Below, one piece after another: positions 22,797-35,186 of a stretch of 64,000 bases of DNA. Under the pieces are notes generated by a model. The model saw only the letters and a program-made list of their open reading frames with translations. It made no database searches and was not told the origin of the DNA. Source of the DNA: Eustoma russellianum (taxonomy: Eukaryota > Streptophyta > Magnoliopsida > Gentianales > Gentianaceae); assembly GCA_036186865.1 (NCBI GenBank), contig AP025042.1:11254347-11318346 (forward strand), in the 5' to 3' direction. The translations under genes and the position numbers were made by a program. Numbering within the stretch: the stretch's first letter is position 1; the number at the start of each line of letters is the position of its first letter.

Positions 22797-23485
22797 ATGA
22801 CATCACAGTCCGATCAGCTGACCTCATCACTGTCACCCCCGGGAAGCAGTGGATTTTATTATTGACAGCTAGTTAAAGCACAAATTCCGAGATTTGGAGG
22901 GGAGTCTAGCCCGGAGGAAGCAGAGCAATGGTTGAACGAAGTTGAGAGTAACCTTTTGAGGGTACAAGTGCCGGATGAGATAAGGGCACGAATTGTACGG
23001 CAATTTCTGAATGGTAAGGCCAGCCAGTGGTGGAGAACGAGTATCCAGCCACTACCTCGACCCATAGACTGGACGAGATTTTTAGAAGAATTTTGTGGGG
23101 CTTTCCTCTCCTTGGTCATAGAGAGGATTGAAGAATTTGATACGCTAAAACAAGAACCGGACATCACAGTCTCAGAGTATGTCCGTCAATTTATTATGTT
23201 AGGACGGTATACTCCCCTGATTATGGAAGACGAAAAGTATAAAGTGACTAGATTTATGCGCAGTCTAAACTTTCAGATTAAGACTCGGTTAGGCAAGGCA
23301 TATTCAAGGACTTTTGATGAATTGTTGGAGGACTGTTAAAAAGATTAGCGCGATAATAAGATAATGGAAGAACGAAATAAGAGACTTAATGAGCGTATGA
23401 AGAAAAGAGGTAGAAGGTGGCAGCCGTATTCATATAGAACTAACAACAAAACAACAAGGAACACCAGTCTGGACGAAGAATGATT
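22797..23485 (+). pseudogene. gag: Gypsy-B gag remnant
   Basis: The frame starts at ATG 22797 and has a TGA at 22863. It then runs from QIPRFGGESSPEEAEQWLNE to a stop at 23337-23339, and decayed basic sequence (ERNKRLNERMKKRGRRW) follows. The LNGKASQWWRT, DITVSEYVRQF and RYTPLIMEDEKYKVTRFMRSL segments match the Retrotrans_gag capsid domain of Ty3/gypsy elements. Several stops beyond 23337 and the absence of a zinc knuckle show loss of function. PBS and gag are in the normal order, so it belongs to Gypsy-B. Class assignment is firm; lineage is not. Confidence 0.85.
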
Positions 23486-24178
23486 TATCCAGGGATCTCT
23501 AAAACATCCAAACCGCAAACAGGTACATCTGACTATCCAACTTAAAATACAAAGTACTTATGTTTTACCTTGCTTATTTTCCAAGTATGAATAGTCATAG
23601 AGCGATGTAATAAAGAACCTTGAGGAAAGATTTCTACATAATCAGTGGAAAGTAGACAAAACAGACAACTAGAGTAGCACAACTAGAGCATGAAAACTAG
23701 AATACGTTACAAAGTTTTGGGTCCCCAACAATCAGGTAAGTACTTGGATAAATAGAGCTCCACAAGACTACAATAAGGAATAGGTACCTGCTACTTAAGA
23801 TCGATGATTTATTTGATCCACTGCAGGTAAACAACTAATGAGTTGTATAGGAACCGGGAGACATGTAATTGTTAGTCATTCTGCATGTAGGTATTCCTTA
23901 AGAGCAAATTCATAGAACGATGTAAGATAATGAGATATGTGGGAAGGAAGCATCACAGGGCCATTGGAGAGGTCGAGTATGATATTTATGATACGATTGG
24001 GCGTAAGTTCAGAATTATAAATTGGGATTACCCAACACACTCTAGCAGTGACGTTACAATCTAGCGGGATCTTCTGTAGCATAAGATTTTAAATGATTCG
24101 TTAAGTAATGATATCTTCATCCATTTTCTGCCTTGAAAGAGAAATCACAGATTTTATGGGAAAGAGGAATATCGGAGA
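23486..24178 (+). other. Degenerate internal DNA of Gypsy-B
   Basis: There is no recognisable pol motif in any frame. It ends at GGAGA (24174-24178), the left duplication of the inserted solo LTR. The short ORF at 23876-24082 on the minus strand has no domain. Confidence 0.55.
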
Positions 24179-27100
24179 TGTAGCGCCCCGCACCCCGGCC
24201 CAGCCGGATACGGTGCGCCCGCCGTACTTCACTACGGAGAGTACCAGGCGTCGATCTATAACATGTCGTAGTCCGTGATAAAATACGTGGACTTTCATGC
24301 TTACGCGTCAACAAGTAAGCAAAACCGAGGCAGAATAAAAATTTTAAAATAAAAACATCTACGAAACCAGCATCAGTTTTACATCCCAATCATAAAGTAC
24401 GGAAATTCTCAAAAGTAATTGTTTCTATCACAATTTCATAAAAAGATCATGGATCACAACCATCTCGTCATGTCTCCTAGGCCATCCATCTCTCGCACGT
24501 CTTATGGGTAAGGAACCCTAGGTTCATCTTCAATCCATTCTACTTTATTCCCTGCAGCCTCTGGGAGGAAAAATAGGGGGTGAGTGACAAAGTCACCAGC
24601 AAGTAAACTATAAATAATCGTGAATTAAATGGAAAGTACATACAAGAACTGAACCCCAAAAATTGGTTTAGAAACATACCTGACTTTCCATCCAATACTT
24701 GTCAGTGATCAACTCATAACATATCAAATGTCATAACTTAACAGGGATCATAACTTACTAAAGAGCTTAACTTAGAAAAGATCGTAACTTATAAAAGTTC
24801 ATAACTTACCAAAGGTCGTCACTCAATAAGATCATCACTTAGGAGCTAACAAGTTATAACAACTTAGTCTGAATATCACGTATCATTATTTGATGACTCA
24901 TTAAATGCAAAATGCATGGGTATGCACGTGTGATGCATCATGGCAAAAATGAAGATAAGATCTTTCGTTCTTTTCTTTTAAAACATCATCGTTAAGAAAA
25001 CAAGAGAGTATTCAGATCTATTCACCTGAATCTGAGGCGGTCACTTCTTCCCTTCGAATCTATTATTCCCGGATTCGGAGCGGTAACGTCATCACTTATC
25101 AGATCTATCCTCTCCAGGCCTGAACGGACCATATCAGGTCTATTCTCTCCGGGCTGAACGGTCCATATCATCAGATCAATTAACCCCGGATCTGGAACGG
25201 TCCTTACTGGCCAGGAAACACACACGGTACCGGTGGAAAGCGTTCTTTTAAAAACAGGATCTTTTCTTTAAAAATGCTTTTTCATCTAAAAATCAGTTCT
25301 GTAAATCATGTAAATGACGATGATGCAATGTATGACATGTACTATGCAATTCATGATGAAATGCGTTACACATACATATACTTACAACTTGTTCCTTAGG
25401 CTGGAAAAATTTCCAGAATTATCAATCCATACACACGGCCCCAATCCCTCGTGGTTTAGGCCCACTATCATGAGTTCTTGTCATACATATGCATAAGAGT
25501 GTTTTTTCTATTCGTAATATAATTTTCGTGACGATACGAGGCATGTAAGACACTTAATTTCTTTAATTACGAAACAAGGGCTGCTGAATTTTAGCAATGC
25601 AGCGTCCTTTCTTTTACCTTTCACATAAGCCCATTAAGCTTTATTTAATTTGGGACAACTTTGGAAAACTGCTGTAGACACACCAATAATTAATGATCAT
25701 AAGCCCAAACATATAATTAAGCCTAAGCCCATTAAAACAAGGCCTCACAACAAGTTCCTTAATTCTGCCCAAAATTCCAGATTAGTAACGTCACCTTAAC
25801 CTTGGTGGTTACCCCTTAAAATAACCATGCTAAGTTAAGTGGGTTACATAAAAACACTCATATATGTCTTAAGTAATTTCCATGAAGGTTTCGCGGAATT
25901 ATAATATCGTTAAAGGGGTCATTCATTCTTCTTCCCAAAACCGTTACATGCTGAATTCTGTAGTGATTGATTTTACTATAAATTTTATTGTGACCAAACC
26001 GTAAATTCTTTTTCAAAAATTCCAGTTCTCAAAATTAGTAAACACATGGGGTTAGTATGCTGCCAAGAATCAGCCCAATTGCATATTCCTAGGGTCCATT
26101 TCTGGGATATTCATTAGGTCACATAAAATCTGTCCAGTCCAGTAATTTCCAGCATAACCAGTTTTAGTAAAAATTCCTTTAAAAATAATCCGTAACTCCT
26201 TTTAGTGAAATTCCAACTCTCATAATTACTATACTTATAGGGCTAGTGTTATGCCAAAAATCAGCTAAATTGAATTCCTCAAAAGTCTCTTTTCAGGTCC
26301 TACAACATGACATAAAAATCTGCCCTGCTCCAGCAAATTTCCACTTTTTGTCATATTTCCCTTACTAAGGTCCTAACTTGCATTGTTTGGTTTAAACACT
26401 TTATTAATCATCAAACACACCTTTAGCATGTGTATTTACAGGTTCTAACACATTACAAACATCATCTACACATCTCCTCAAAACAGCTTGAATGATACAT
26501 ATATCATTCTTTGAGCCATGCACATCATGTTCATACTAAAATCAATTCTTGGTATCATCGGAGCATTCACACCCTAACCCCCAAACAGCCCGTTTATATG
26601 CATGAAAAGGCAAAAATACGATCCCCATGATGAACATGTTAAGCTTGACACAAAAAACATACATCTTGTTCATACTTTACCCCACTAGCTACAAATCCTT
26701 ACAAAGCTACACTTATTTTTCTCTCTTCCATCCAATTGTCCCCCATACATGTAAAAGAAGAGATTTTCGTCACATTCATCCTAGATTTACCATATATCCA
26801 TACTTACAAATAACAAAGAGTCCACCTTTGTAGCAAAGCTCACACATGCAAGCCATTATACCCTAGGGCTGAAAGTTTCATGCATCAAAACTTAGCATTT
26901 CACATCTAAGATTAAATCTTAATGACATCTAGACATTCAAGCATGCACTTTCACATTCAGGACATGAGTATGTACAGTGTACTTGGCTTTTCAACATACT
27001 CCTCTTCTTAGCTTGAAATGTGTATGGAAAAGGTGAAGCCTTCCTCTTCTTCACACATGCACCCCACGGTTTTGATGAGGGTAAGAGAACAAAGATTAGT

Positions 27101-29190
27101 TCATATTCTTAAGAGAAAGATGCACTAAATAGGGGTTAGATGGACTTAACAAATGGAACTTGTGTAGTGTTCAAGCCCCTTAAGACTAGTGTTCCCACAA
27201 AAGCTTGAGATTTGTGAGCCTAGTGACCTTGAAGGTCACGGTTCATGAACAAGAAAAAGGGTGAGCTTCAAGCTAAGTAAAATGTAAGAATTCCCTTGAA
27301 GAGTTGAGTATTTACTTACCTAATACCACTTGATCTTGGAAGGACTTAACTCTTCTTGGCACAATCCTTGGCCGTGTGGTTTGGGGAATGGAGGAGAGAA
27401 GAAACTTTCTTGTTCTTGTAATTCTTTGATGGTTGGGAGAATGAGAGGTTCCTAGAAGGCTTTTTGGATTTAATTTTTCCTTCTTAGGCTAGTGTTAGCC
27501 GTTGGAAGGGGTAAGATAGGAGGAAAAAAGTTATCATAGTAAGGTTAAGGGTATTAACCTTAGTTACTTTAATTAATTGGGGTTAGAATGGGGTAACCAT
27601 GGTAGTCTAAGATGACTCTTGGCTTCCCCCCAAGAACCACCGGCGGTGGGAGCCCTTTTTAGGGTTGTTCCATCTCACTTAAGTAGTTCTTTTTGAGGGT
27701 GTTTAAGTGAGAAGTGGTTGAGTAGTAAAGTTGATCCCATACTCCCCTCCTTTTTGAATTATTCCATCATGCTATATCAGCCCCTTTTTGATGGAAAATA
27801 GGAAAAATCACTTGCTCTTTGGTAACCCCTTGGATAATGACAAGTTAAGAGTATATTAGAAAATTCCTTGTTAAATAAAAAGAGAGAAAAGAGTCTTCAT
27901 GGCTAGGGGCACCCGGCGGCTTCCTCATGAAGGAAGAGAGATAGGTTCTTCATGTGCATGGACATAATTATGGCATTCACTTAAACCCTAATCATAGTTC
28001 ACCTTTTTGGATTCGCATGAAGAGTCTCAAAATCATTATTGGCTCCATAAGGCCTCTTGGCCGAAAATATAAGTGATTGCACTTATATGTATGCATAAGT
28101 TAAATTCTATTGCACCTTATCTAAGATCATGACTTGCCAATTCCTCTATCTTAGTTACGTACACACACACGTAGTTAGAGTGTATCCTCAACCATTATCC
28201 TTTAAATACACTCTTCCAAGTAGCTAAAATTTCTTAGGTCACAATCAGGGCATATACCACATTATATGTATGTAAGTATGACTTGTATGTACATATAGGC
28301 ACAACGCTATGCATGTAATTACACACACACGGGTATATCATATGATCCTGCTTTTTATGATATTAAAGTGATTACCCCAAAAGTGACCATAATTAGGGGT
28401 GAAGCCCTCTTAAATGCCTAACCATATTTTTCTTTTGGGGTTCCTTAATAGTCTCGAAGTCACTTACTTGCTTAATAGAGCCTTGTGACCGAAACATGGG
28501 TGCTTACACTTATACATGTATAAGTTTAATTCAATTTTCATCTTATTCATGATCATAGCTTGCCCATTTTTCCTAATTTAATACGGGTATACACGTGTTT
28601 ACGTATGCTTAATTATTATCCTTTAAGCACACTTTTCATAAGACTATAATCCTTTAAGCCGCTTACCACAACATAACCCCAACATCTATAACGTATTCCT
28701 ATATACGTATATACATCTATATACCATATATATCTACATGTATCATGTAGGTCTATTCTTCATCAAATTTGAAATTGACAAACCCCGAAAGTGGCTATAT
28801 TTAATCATAAAGCTTCCCCTACCCGGCGGCCAAAAGTAGGAAGAAGGGTATTTTCCCTCTTTTTATCCTCTTAAATCCTTAGTTAATTGGACACTTAATG
28901 CACGAAATAAATCTTCATGAATTCTAACAAGAATTAGTTACTTGTATTAAAATAGAGTTCTTCCTAATATTCCTAACTCTCCAACCCGAAGGATTAAGTA
29001 GTCTTAGGGAAAAGTTTTCAGCAACTTACTTGATTCATAATTCACCCCCTTTTGGGTAGTAGGTTATTTTCCTTTAATCTTAAAAGTAATCGTGGGTAAA
29101 GCCCAAAGATATCCTTCTTTCGAGGTATCGTTTTATCGTCTCACTTCATCCCGTCCCTAGATACCGTTCTAATTTAGACAGGGTACAACA
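24179..29190 (-). mobile_element. Solo LTR (Gypsy-B-related family), minus strand, 5 kb
   Basis: It begins TGTAGCGCCCCGC and ends GGGTACAACA, which is the reverse complement of a TGT..ACA gypsy LTR like that of Gypsy-B. GGAGA flanks it on both sides (24174-24178, 29191-29195). No PBS, internal DNA or second LTR is present, so it is a solo LTR left by LTR-LTR recombination. It is clearly diverged from the Gypsy-B LTRs. At 27890-28680 it carries two diverged copies of one roughly 500-bp LTR segment. The ORFs inside, such as 25022-25225 and 26627-26833, are non-coding shadows. Confidence 0.9.
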
Positions 29191-29269
29191 GGAGATGTCA
29201 TGAAGAGGCATAAAGAAACATGAAAGTTTATGCCATACTGATTCCAGTTTCGAGGATGAAACTTATATT

Positions 29270-29282
29270 AAGGGGGGAAGGA
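29270..29282 (+). other. Polypurine tract of Gypsy-B
   Basis: AAGGGGGGAAGGA directly abuts the 3' LTR. It is preceded by 'ttcgaggatgaaactt', wording typical just before gypsy 3' LTRs. Confidence 0.85.
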
Positions 29283-30314
29283 TGTTTTACCCCATCAAAA
29301 ATGGTACGGTATCAGGGGTTAGAATGAAGTGATGCAATAAAACGATATTTCGGAAGGAGAATATTTTAGGCTTACCAACGTGTATTTCAATATTAAGGAA
29401 AATAGTATACTACCCCAAAGTATAAATTATGAAGCATGTGAGTTGATAGTTTTTCCCCAAGACTACTCATAATTTCGGACTAGAGGGTTGGGGACATTAA
29501 AGTGGAGTTTCTTGTATTACAAGCAATAAACCCTTTGTAGTATTGGTGAAAGAAAGCATGGGAAGTTATTCTAGCATCCTACTAAATGAGATTTAGAAAG
29601 TAAAAAGGGGAAAAGTATCTCTCTTTCCCCATTAAAGCCGCCGGGTAGAGGGAGCATTAAGGAGACCACCTTTTTGCTAAAAAGACTAATTACACTCCTT
29701 AATTGCTTATTAAAGCAACAATATAAATAGTTATGCATGATGTGTAATGTTGTAAGAATGTGTAACTCACTAAAAGTTCCACTAGCAACGTGGGATGCAT
29801 GGGGTTAGGAAATTAAGGACCAAATTCTACCATTTTCTTCAACTACCTAGTAGCCTTTTCATTAAACATTCTAAAAAGTGATTCAAGCATGATGGAGCTA
29901 CTAAATATGCCCTAACCACCGGAATTAAATCATGGGTAACCCATGATGATCCCTTAAACCACCATAGAAACTTTGTAAAAAGTAGCTTAAGAATTAAGAA
30001 GGGGTATAATGATTAAGGAGTAAATGAGCTTTGGGGTGGACCCTTAACCGCCGACCTTTCCATTGGGGTGAACCAAGAGGACTTCACCACTAACCTTAGC
30101 CACTTTTGGTTTAACTCTTGTGAAAAGCATGTTTACATGATATATTCATGTATATATATACGCATGCGTAGTATTGGATATATTTGTGTCATATTTATAT
30201 ATATAGATGTCGGCCTATGATGTAATAGTGGCCTAAAGAATTTTAGTTCCATGAAAAGTGTATTTAAAAGGACAATAGTTGAAAATACACTTTAAACACA
30301 CAAATACGTATATA
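29283..30314 (+). repeat. 3' LTR of Gypsy-B, first part
   Basis: It aligns with 6516-7194 and 18649-19016 without the Copia-1 insertion, which shows the empty target site. It ends at the LINE target duplication ACACAAATACGTATATA (30298-30314). Confidence 0.9.
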
Positions 30315-32679
30315 TTTTTTTTAATAAAGCGAATTTTTATTAAAAGGCTCACTTATGGTGTGAGAAAACCATATTACAATCGTGGAAAAGTCATCATAAG
30401 TAAATAATACATGAAGTGATTTTAGTATTTGTAACCTCCAGTCATATATGATATGCCGCATTAAAACCTTGTTAAGTAAAACCACCCTTGTGGATAAAAC
30501 CTTAACGAAGGAAAAAGCGTACATATTTATATGAGTGGAAGGTTGAGCATAAGTGCTAGAGAAATGATACAAAAAGTAGAGCAGCGAACTAGTAGTTGCA
30601 GCAGCTAACAGTGTGATACGTTTGAAGTAATTGCATAGCTTCCATATCAACTCCACGCATGTACCTCACACCGCAAAAGAAATTATAAAGCAAGTATCTA
30701 TGTCAAACCAAAGCTGACAATGGAGCGATTGAAAACATACCCAAGTTGCCCACAGCCATACGACCATGGGCAACCTCCAATTGTTGACGCAATATAAGAG
30801 AGGCCACGGCAAATGCACCAGCGATGTCCATGCCTCGACCAAATAGCAACAACACAAGACGATATCCACAATCAATGCAAATAGTAGAACAAGAAAGATA
30901 AGTAGATACCAATTGAAAACTGAGTAAAGAACATACCAAGGCTGCCTACACCCATTAATGGCGTAGGCAACCCCCAACACTGAAGGCCATTCCATTAAAG
31001 ACGTAAACTGGGCAGAGAAGTATCCAGCAGCAAAGACCCTTGGACATCACATGGTAATGACGCATCCGAAGTGTATTCTTTAACTCCAGCTGCATATAAT
31101 CCATATCGCGCTAAATAGTGTGCAGCGGAGTTTGCCTGTCGTGGACAATAGCAAAGCGTAGAACCATTCAGTCGTAGCACCTGTGTTAGACGTTGAATAT
31201 CTTGTCCGACTAAGCCTGTGTAGTTTGAAGGGTGACGAACCAAGTAGAGCAGTTGGCAATAATCTGTTTCTACGAACAAACCCACATTTTGAGTCGTATA
31301 ATAAAGAAGAGAAAACATCAAAGCCTGCAATTCAGCCCTAGTCGGAGATAAACATGGCAGAACAAAGCAAATGGCAGAGATAAATCTCCCCCGGGCATCC
31401 CGCAAAACCGCACCTGCTGCAGCCTTTGTGCATCCAACAGAAGCATCTACATTCAATTTCATACGTCCGGATGGAGGGAGGGTCCATTTAACAAGTCTAT
31501 GCCAACAGCGCTTTAATTTCGGAGAAAATCCTTGATCAACTAGATGGGGAAGAGATTCTGCAAATTTGCGACCTTGGAGTGATGCACACCACGTAAATAT
31601 ATGTGAACGGACTTGTTGAAGGAGATGAGTGGATGAAAATGTACTGTCCCCAAACTTGATAGATGAGTATTCTTTCCAAATTCCCCACGCTACGAGTGCT
31701 GGTATTACTGCTCGCACATGTCCCTGCATCGTTGACATGGAAGCATAGCGCCACCAACGGAGTAGATATGAATATATAGTATTCTGGCGAGGCATAGGAC
31801 CAGATAGCAAATTAGCTACTTGTATCCACAAGGATTTAATTGCTGGACAGTGGAGAAAGATGTGATCACGAGTATCTGACTGCACCCTACAGAAAACACA
31901 TTGAGATGGGTAAATGTGCTGCCATGTCCGAAGAGTGTTGGTTAAAGGAAGTGAATGACACCACAGTCGCCACATAAAGATCTTGGTGTTAGGAGGTGAT
32001 GTAGGCCACCAAATGTATTTCGAAGCCTAAAACAGTGGCAAATGCGAGTGATACAACAAATATGCCGATTTAATAGTATATTGACCAAGGGAATCCGTGG
32101 GCCAATTGTAGCCATCCGGCGTGGATATAGTGTTTTGCTGCATATAATCATTTGTGTCGCATATACGCTTCCAAGTGGCCGAGTCATAGATGTGTGCATA
32201 TATATCATTTCTACGACCGTATTTCGCCCTGCTAAAGTCAGCCCATAAAGAACCAGAGGAATGAAACTTCCACCATAAGTGTCCATCATAAACTTTCTGT
32301 ATCATCTCCAAACTTCTTATACCCAATCCACCACACTCCACCGGGCGACAGATTTGAGTCCAAGACATCCAATGATGCTTACCATGCCACAAGAAGGATG
32401 CCATTTTCTGATTCAAAACTGTAAGAACACTTTTTGGCAGCTGTGAACTTGCAATAATGTGAATAGGCATAGTAGATAAGACATGTTTGATAAGAACCAG
32501 TCGGCCTGCCATAGATAGCAAATTCGCAGCCCATGCATTAAGTCTCCTGTCAAAATGTTCAATTAAGGAAGTGCAATATGAGGAACGGTTAATCCCCTTG
32601 TATAAATACGAACCCAAATACATAATGGGCAGATTGACTAGGCGCATATTAAGCTGTTGTGCCACTCTTCGTCCAACCA
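30315..32679 (-). mobile_element. LINE (L1-type), 3' half
   Basis: The minus-strand segment begins at a T run (30315-30322), the poly(A) end of the LINE, next to the 17-bp target duplication. Its 3' untranslated part is 30323-30994; the ORFs there have no domain. The ORF2 C-terminus follows up to about 32680, where the LINE sequence breaks inside reverse transcriptase. The rest lies at 33709-36823 in the opposite orientation. Confidence 0.9.
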
Positions 32680-32680
32680 C
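30995..32680 (-). pseudogene. LINE ORF2 C-terminal part: end of RT, zf-RVT, RNase H
   Basis: One frame with a single stop (TAG at 32027-32029). It begins after the catalytic YxDD region: PIMYLGSYLYKGIN, RRLNAWAANLLSMAGRLVLI and CGGLGIRSLE are the typical RT tail of plant L1 elements. The zinc-binding reverse transcriptase domain (zf-RVT) follows, with CVFCRVQSDTRDHIFLHCPA near 31900-31840. Then comes a plant-type RNase H domain, LNVDASVGCTKAAAGAVLRD near 31460, with AELQAL downstream. The RT core between this piece and the other half, about 250 residues with the active site, is missing. Confidence 0.9.
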
Positions 32681-33611
32681 ATGAATATTTATAGTGTACT
32701 TCCCTTACATATGAAAGAAGAGAACTTTGCCACACTCATCTTAGAGAAGCATCATATTCATACTCAAAAAGGGCAAAGAATCCACCTTTGAAGGAATCCC
32801 ATACATGCAATCCACTTTTCTTAAGAATCCGAAAGTTTCATGCTTCAAACATAACATTTTACATCTAAGATTAAAACTTAGTAACATCTAGACATTCAAG
32901 CATATACTTTCACACACAAGTCATGAATATTTATAATGTACTTGCCTTTCTTAGATCTTAGGCCTTGCTTGAATCTTTGTTGAACAAGAAATGCCTCCTT
33001 CCACCCTTTTCCAAAGTGATTCTTGGAGGTTGAGATGATCCTAACCCACCAAAGGTCAATCTTCCTTAGCTCTTCAAAATTCTTTTCCTAGTGACTCCTT
33101 GAAGGTCAGGGTTCCCACAAGAAACAAGGGTATCTTGTGAGCTTCACCATGTAAAACATAAAACACTCTTAAGGAGTTTAGAGTGCACTCACCTAGACTA
33201 AGTTTGCACTTGGATGAGTCTTGAATCTTCTTGGTTCTCCTTGGCCGTGTGCCTTGGAGAGAAGGGAGGGAAAGTCTCTTGCTCTTGGAGACTTCTTGGG
33301 TAGTAAGTAGGTTAAGGGTGTATTAAGGGCTTCTTGTTAAAAGAAGAGAGAGAGAAGCCTTCTTGGTTAGGCATAGCCGGTGGATTCATTATGAGAGGAG
33401 GGAAAAGATCCCTCATGTGCATGCACACAATTATGGTACTCATTTAAGGCTTAATCATGGTTTATCTTTCTAAGGTTGCATGAAGAGTCTTGAGACTATT
33501 ATTTGCTCAATAAGGCCTTATGGCCGAAAGTATAAGTGTGTGCACTTATACATATATGAGTTAAATTCTATTGCATCTTATCCATGATCATAGCTTACCC
33601 TTTTCCCTATC

Positions 33612-33679
<68 letters not shown>

Positions 33680-33691
33680 TATATATATATA
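32680..33691 (-). repeat. Inverted segment of the Gypsy-B 3' LTR
   Basis: This is the reverse complement of the LTR stretch equivalent to about 19040-19960. The first 21 bases (32681-32701) are an extra copy of the 'aatatttatagtgtac' piece that recurs at about 32926, so it looks like filler at an inversion junction. The part matching 19388-19960 is present again in direct orientation from 36824. Confidence 0.85.
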
Positions 33692-33697
33692 TATATA
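33613..33697. repeat. Compound (TA)n(GT)n(TA)n microsatellite
   Basis: TA runs at about 33614-33647 and 33680-33697 surround a GT run at 33646-33678. The matching site in the 5' LTR (19012-19043) is a plain TA run. Confidence 0.9.
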
Positions 33698-33708
33698 CGT
33701 ATTTGTGT
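33692..33708 (-). repeat. Inverted copy of the LINE target duplication
   Basis: The reverse complement reads ACACAAATACGTATATA, identical to 30298-30314. Its inverted orientation shows that it was carried along by a later inversion. Confidence 0.9.
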
Positions 33709-33882
33709 AATGAAAATGGAGCTCTGGCGATCATGGCGGCTATGCGATCACGATGTTTTTTAGCGCCGCCGGTGGAAACACCGGCCTGTATTGTCTTCTT
33801 CTCTCTTTTTCTGCGTTCTACATTGCTCTTCGATCATCCCACTGCTACGATATCACTAAAAATCCAATCTTTTTGATCACTC

Positions 33883-35103
33883 ATGGCGGCTCATGCTTCA
33901 ACGACGAAACCGATGGGATCAAAGAAAAGCTTTACTTCTCTCTTTTAGACGATGCCTCCGGCTATAATACCACCGAAAACAATTCAAACATACAAGGGGA
34001 GTCTTGTGATCTCATTTACAGATGATGAAATCTTGTCTCTTGCTGAGCCATACAAATTTTCATTAGTTGAGACATTTTGGTATGGTAAGCCGCCGATCTC
34101 CATAATCCGTTCGCAAATTGATCGAATTGGTTTCACTGGCCCAGTGCAGGTGGGTCTCTTAGATGCATCTCATGTGGTCCTTCACTTCAAACATGTACAA
34201 GATTATTTAAGATGTTTTGCAAGGCAAAGTTGGATGATTGCTGGGAAATACATGAGGGTTACAAAATGGACTCCTTCATATGATCCCTCAGTAGATGTTC
34301 CCATTGTGCCAGTTTGGGTTTCTTTTCCAGGGCTGCCGTTACACTATCATCAGAAACCTGCCCTAATGCAGATTGGACGGATGCTGGGAAACCCCATGAA
34401 ACTTGATACGGCCACTGCAGAAGCCATCCGTCCGTCTGTAGCTCGTTTGTGTATAGAAATTGATGTTTTGCAGGAACTCCTGTCCAGAATTTTCATCCAA
34501 GCGTTGAACAGGGTCATTGCACAACAGGTAATCTATGAAGACTTGCCAAGTTATTGTTCCAATTGTTTCAGATTGGGACATAAACTTTCAGACTGCAACT
34601 CACAAAAAGAAGGAGCGGTAGAGTTGCCACCACCTAAAGCAGTCTCGCAGCACACTAAAGATGCGAGGCAACAAATTAAGTCTGCTGCTGCTAGTCCATC
34701 CAAGGATCAGCGATGGACTCCAAAAAAAACAACAGACTCTATGCAGTGGAATCATTCGACGGCTATACCAATCTCCGCATCTCCAGATATCACAACCCAT
34801 CACACTATCTCAGATTTGTAGGATATTACCAGGCTACGTGGAATTGATGATAGCTTTCTGGCAGATATGGCAGATATTCCTCACCCTCATCAGCCATTCT
34901 CTGTATCTGACAGTGAGGAACCACACATTCATTTGGAGGCATCACACGCATTGGAGGAAGATGCCACCCCATCAGCAATCGTCTCGGACATCATGCAGGA
35001 ACTTATTCACGTTGCTGTGCAATCAGAACAAACTCATATTGATGATTATCCTAGCACATCAGATGCAGCAGTCACGGATATTCCTTTTCAAGCCTCACCT
35101 TGA
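33883..35103 (+). pseudogene. LINE ORF1 (DUF4283 and CCHC zinc knuckle)
   Basis: The start is ATG 33883. In-frame stops are at 33946-33948 and 34819-34821, and the same frame continues to 35101-35103. The DUF4283 RNA-binding region is seen in TYKGSLVISFTDDEILSL, QVGLLDASHVVLHFKH and PVWVSFPGLPLHYH. The zinc knuckle is CSNCFRLGHKLSDC near 34555-34596. The C-terminal part is acidic and Ser/His-rich. This is the nucleic-acid-binding chaperone ORF of plant L1 elements. Three stops make it non-functional. Confidence 0.9.
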
Positions 35104-35186
35104 CTACTTCGTAGGACACGTCAGCCCTTAGAGCTATCTTCTCCACCACTAACAAGGTCAAGAGCAGCACTCTCAAACTCTTTCGA

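Noticed and set aside
22859..23167. 102-codon minus-strand ORF
   Set aside because: It is a shadow of the Gypsy-B gag frame on the other strand.
30666..30995. 109-codon minus-strand ORF with Trp/Cys-rich product
   Set aside because: It lies in the 3' untranslated part of the LINE after the ORF2 stop and shows no domain.
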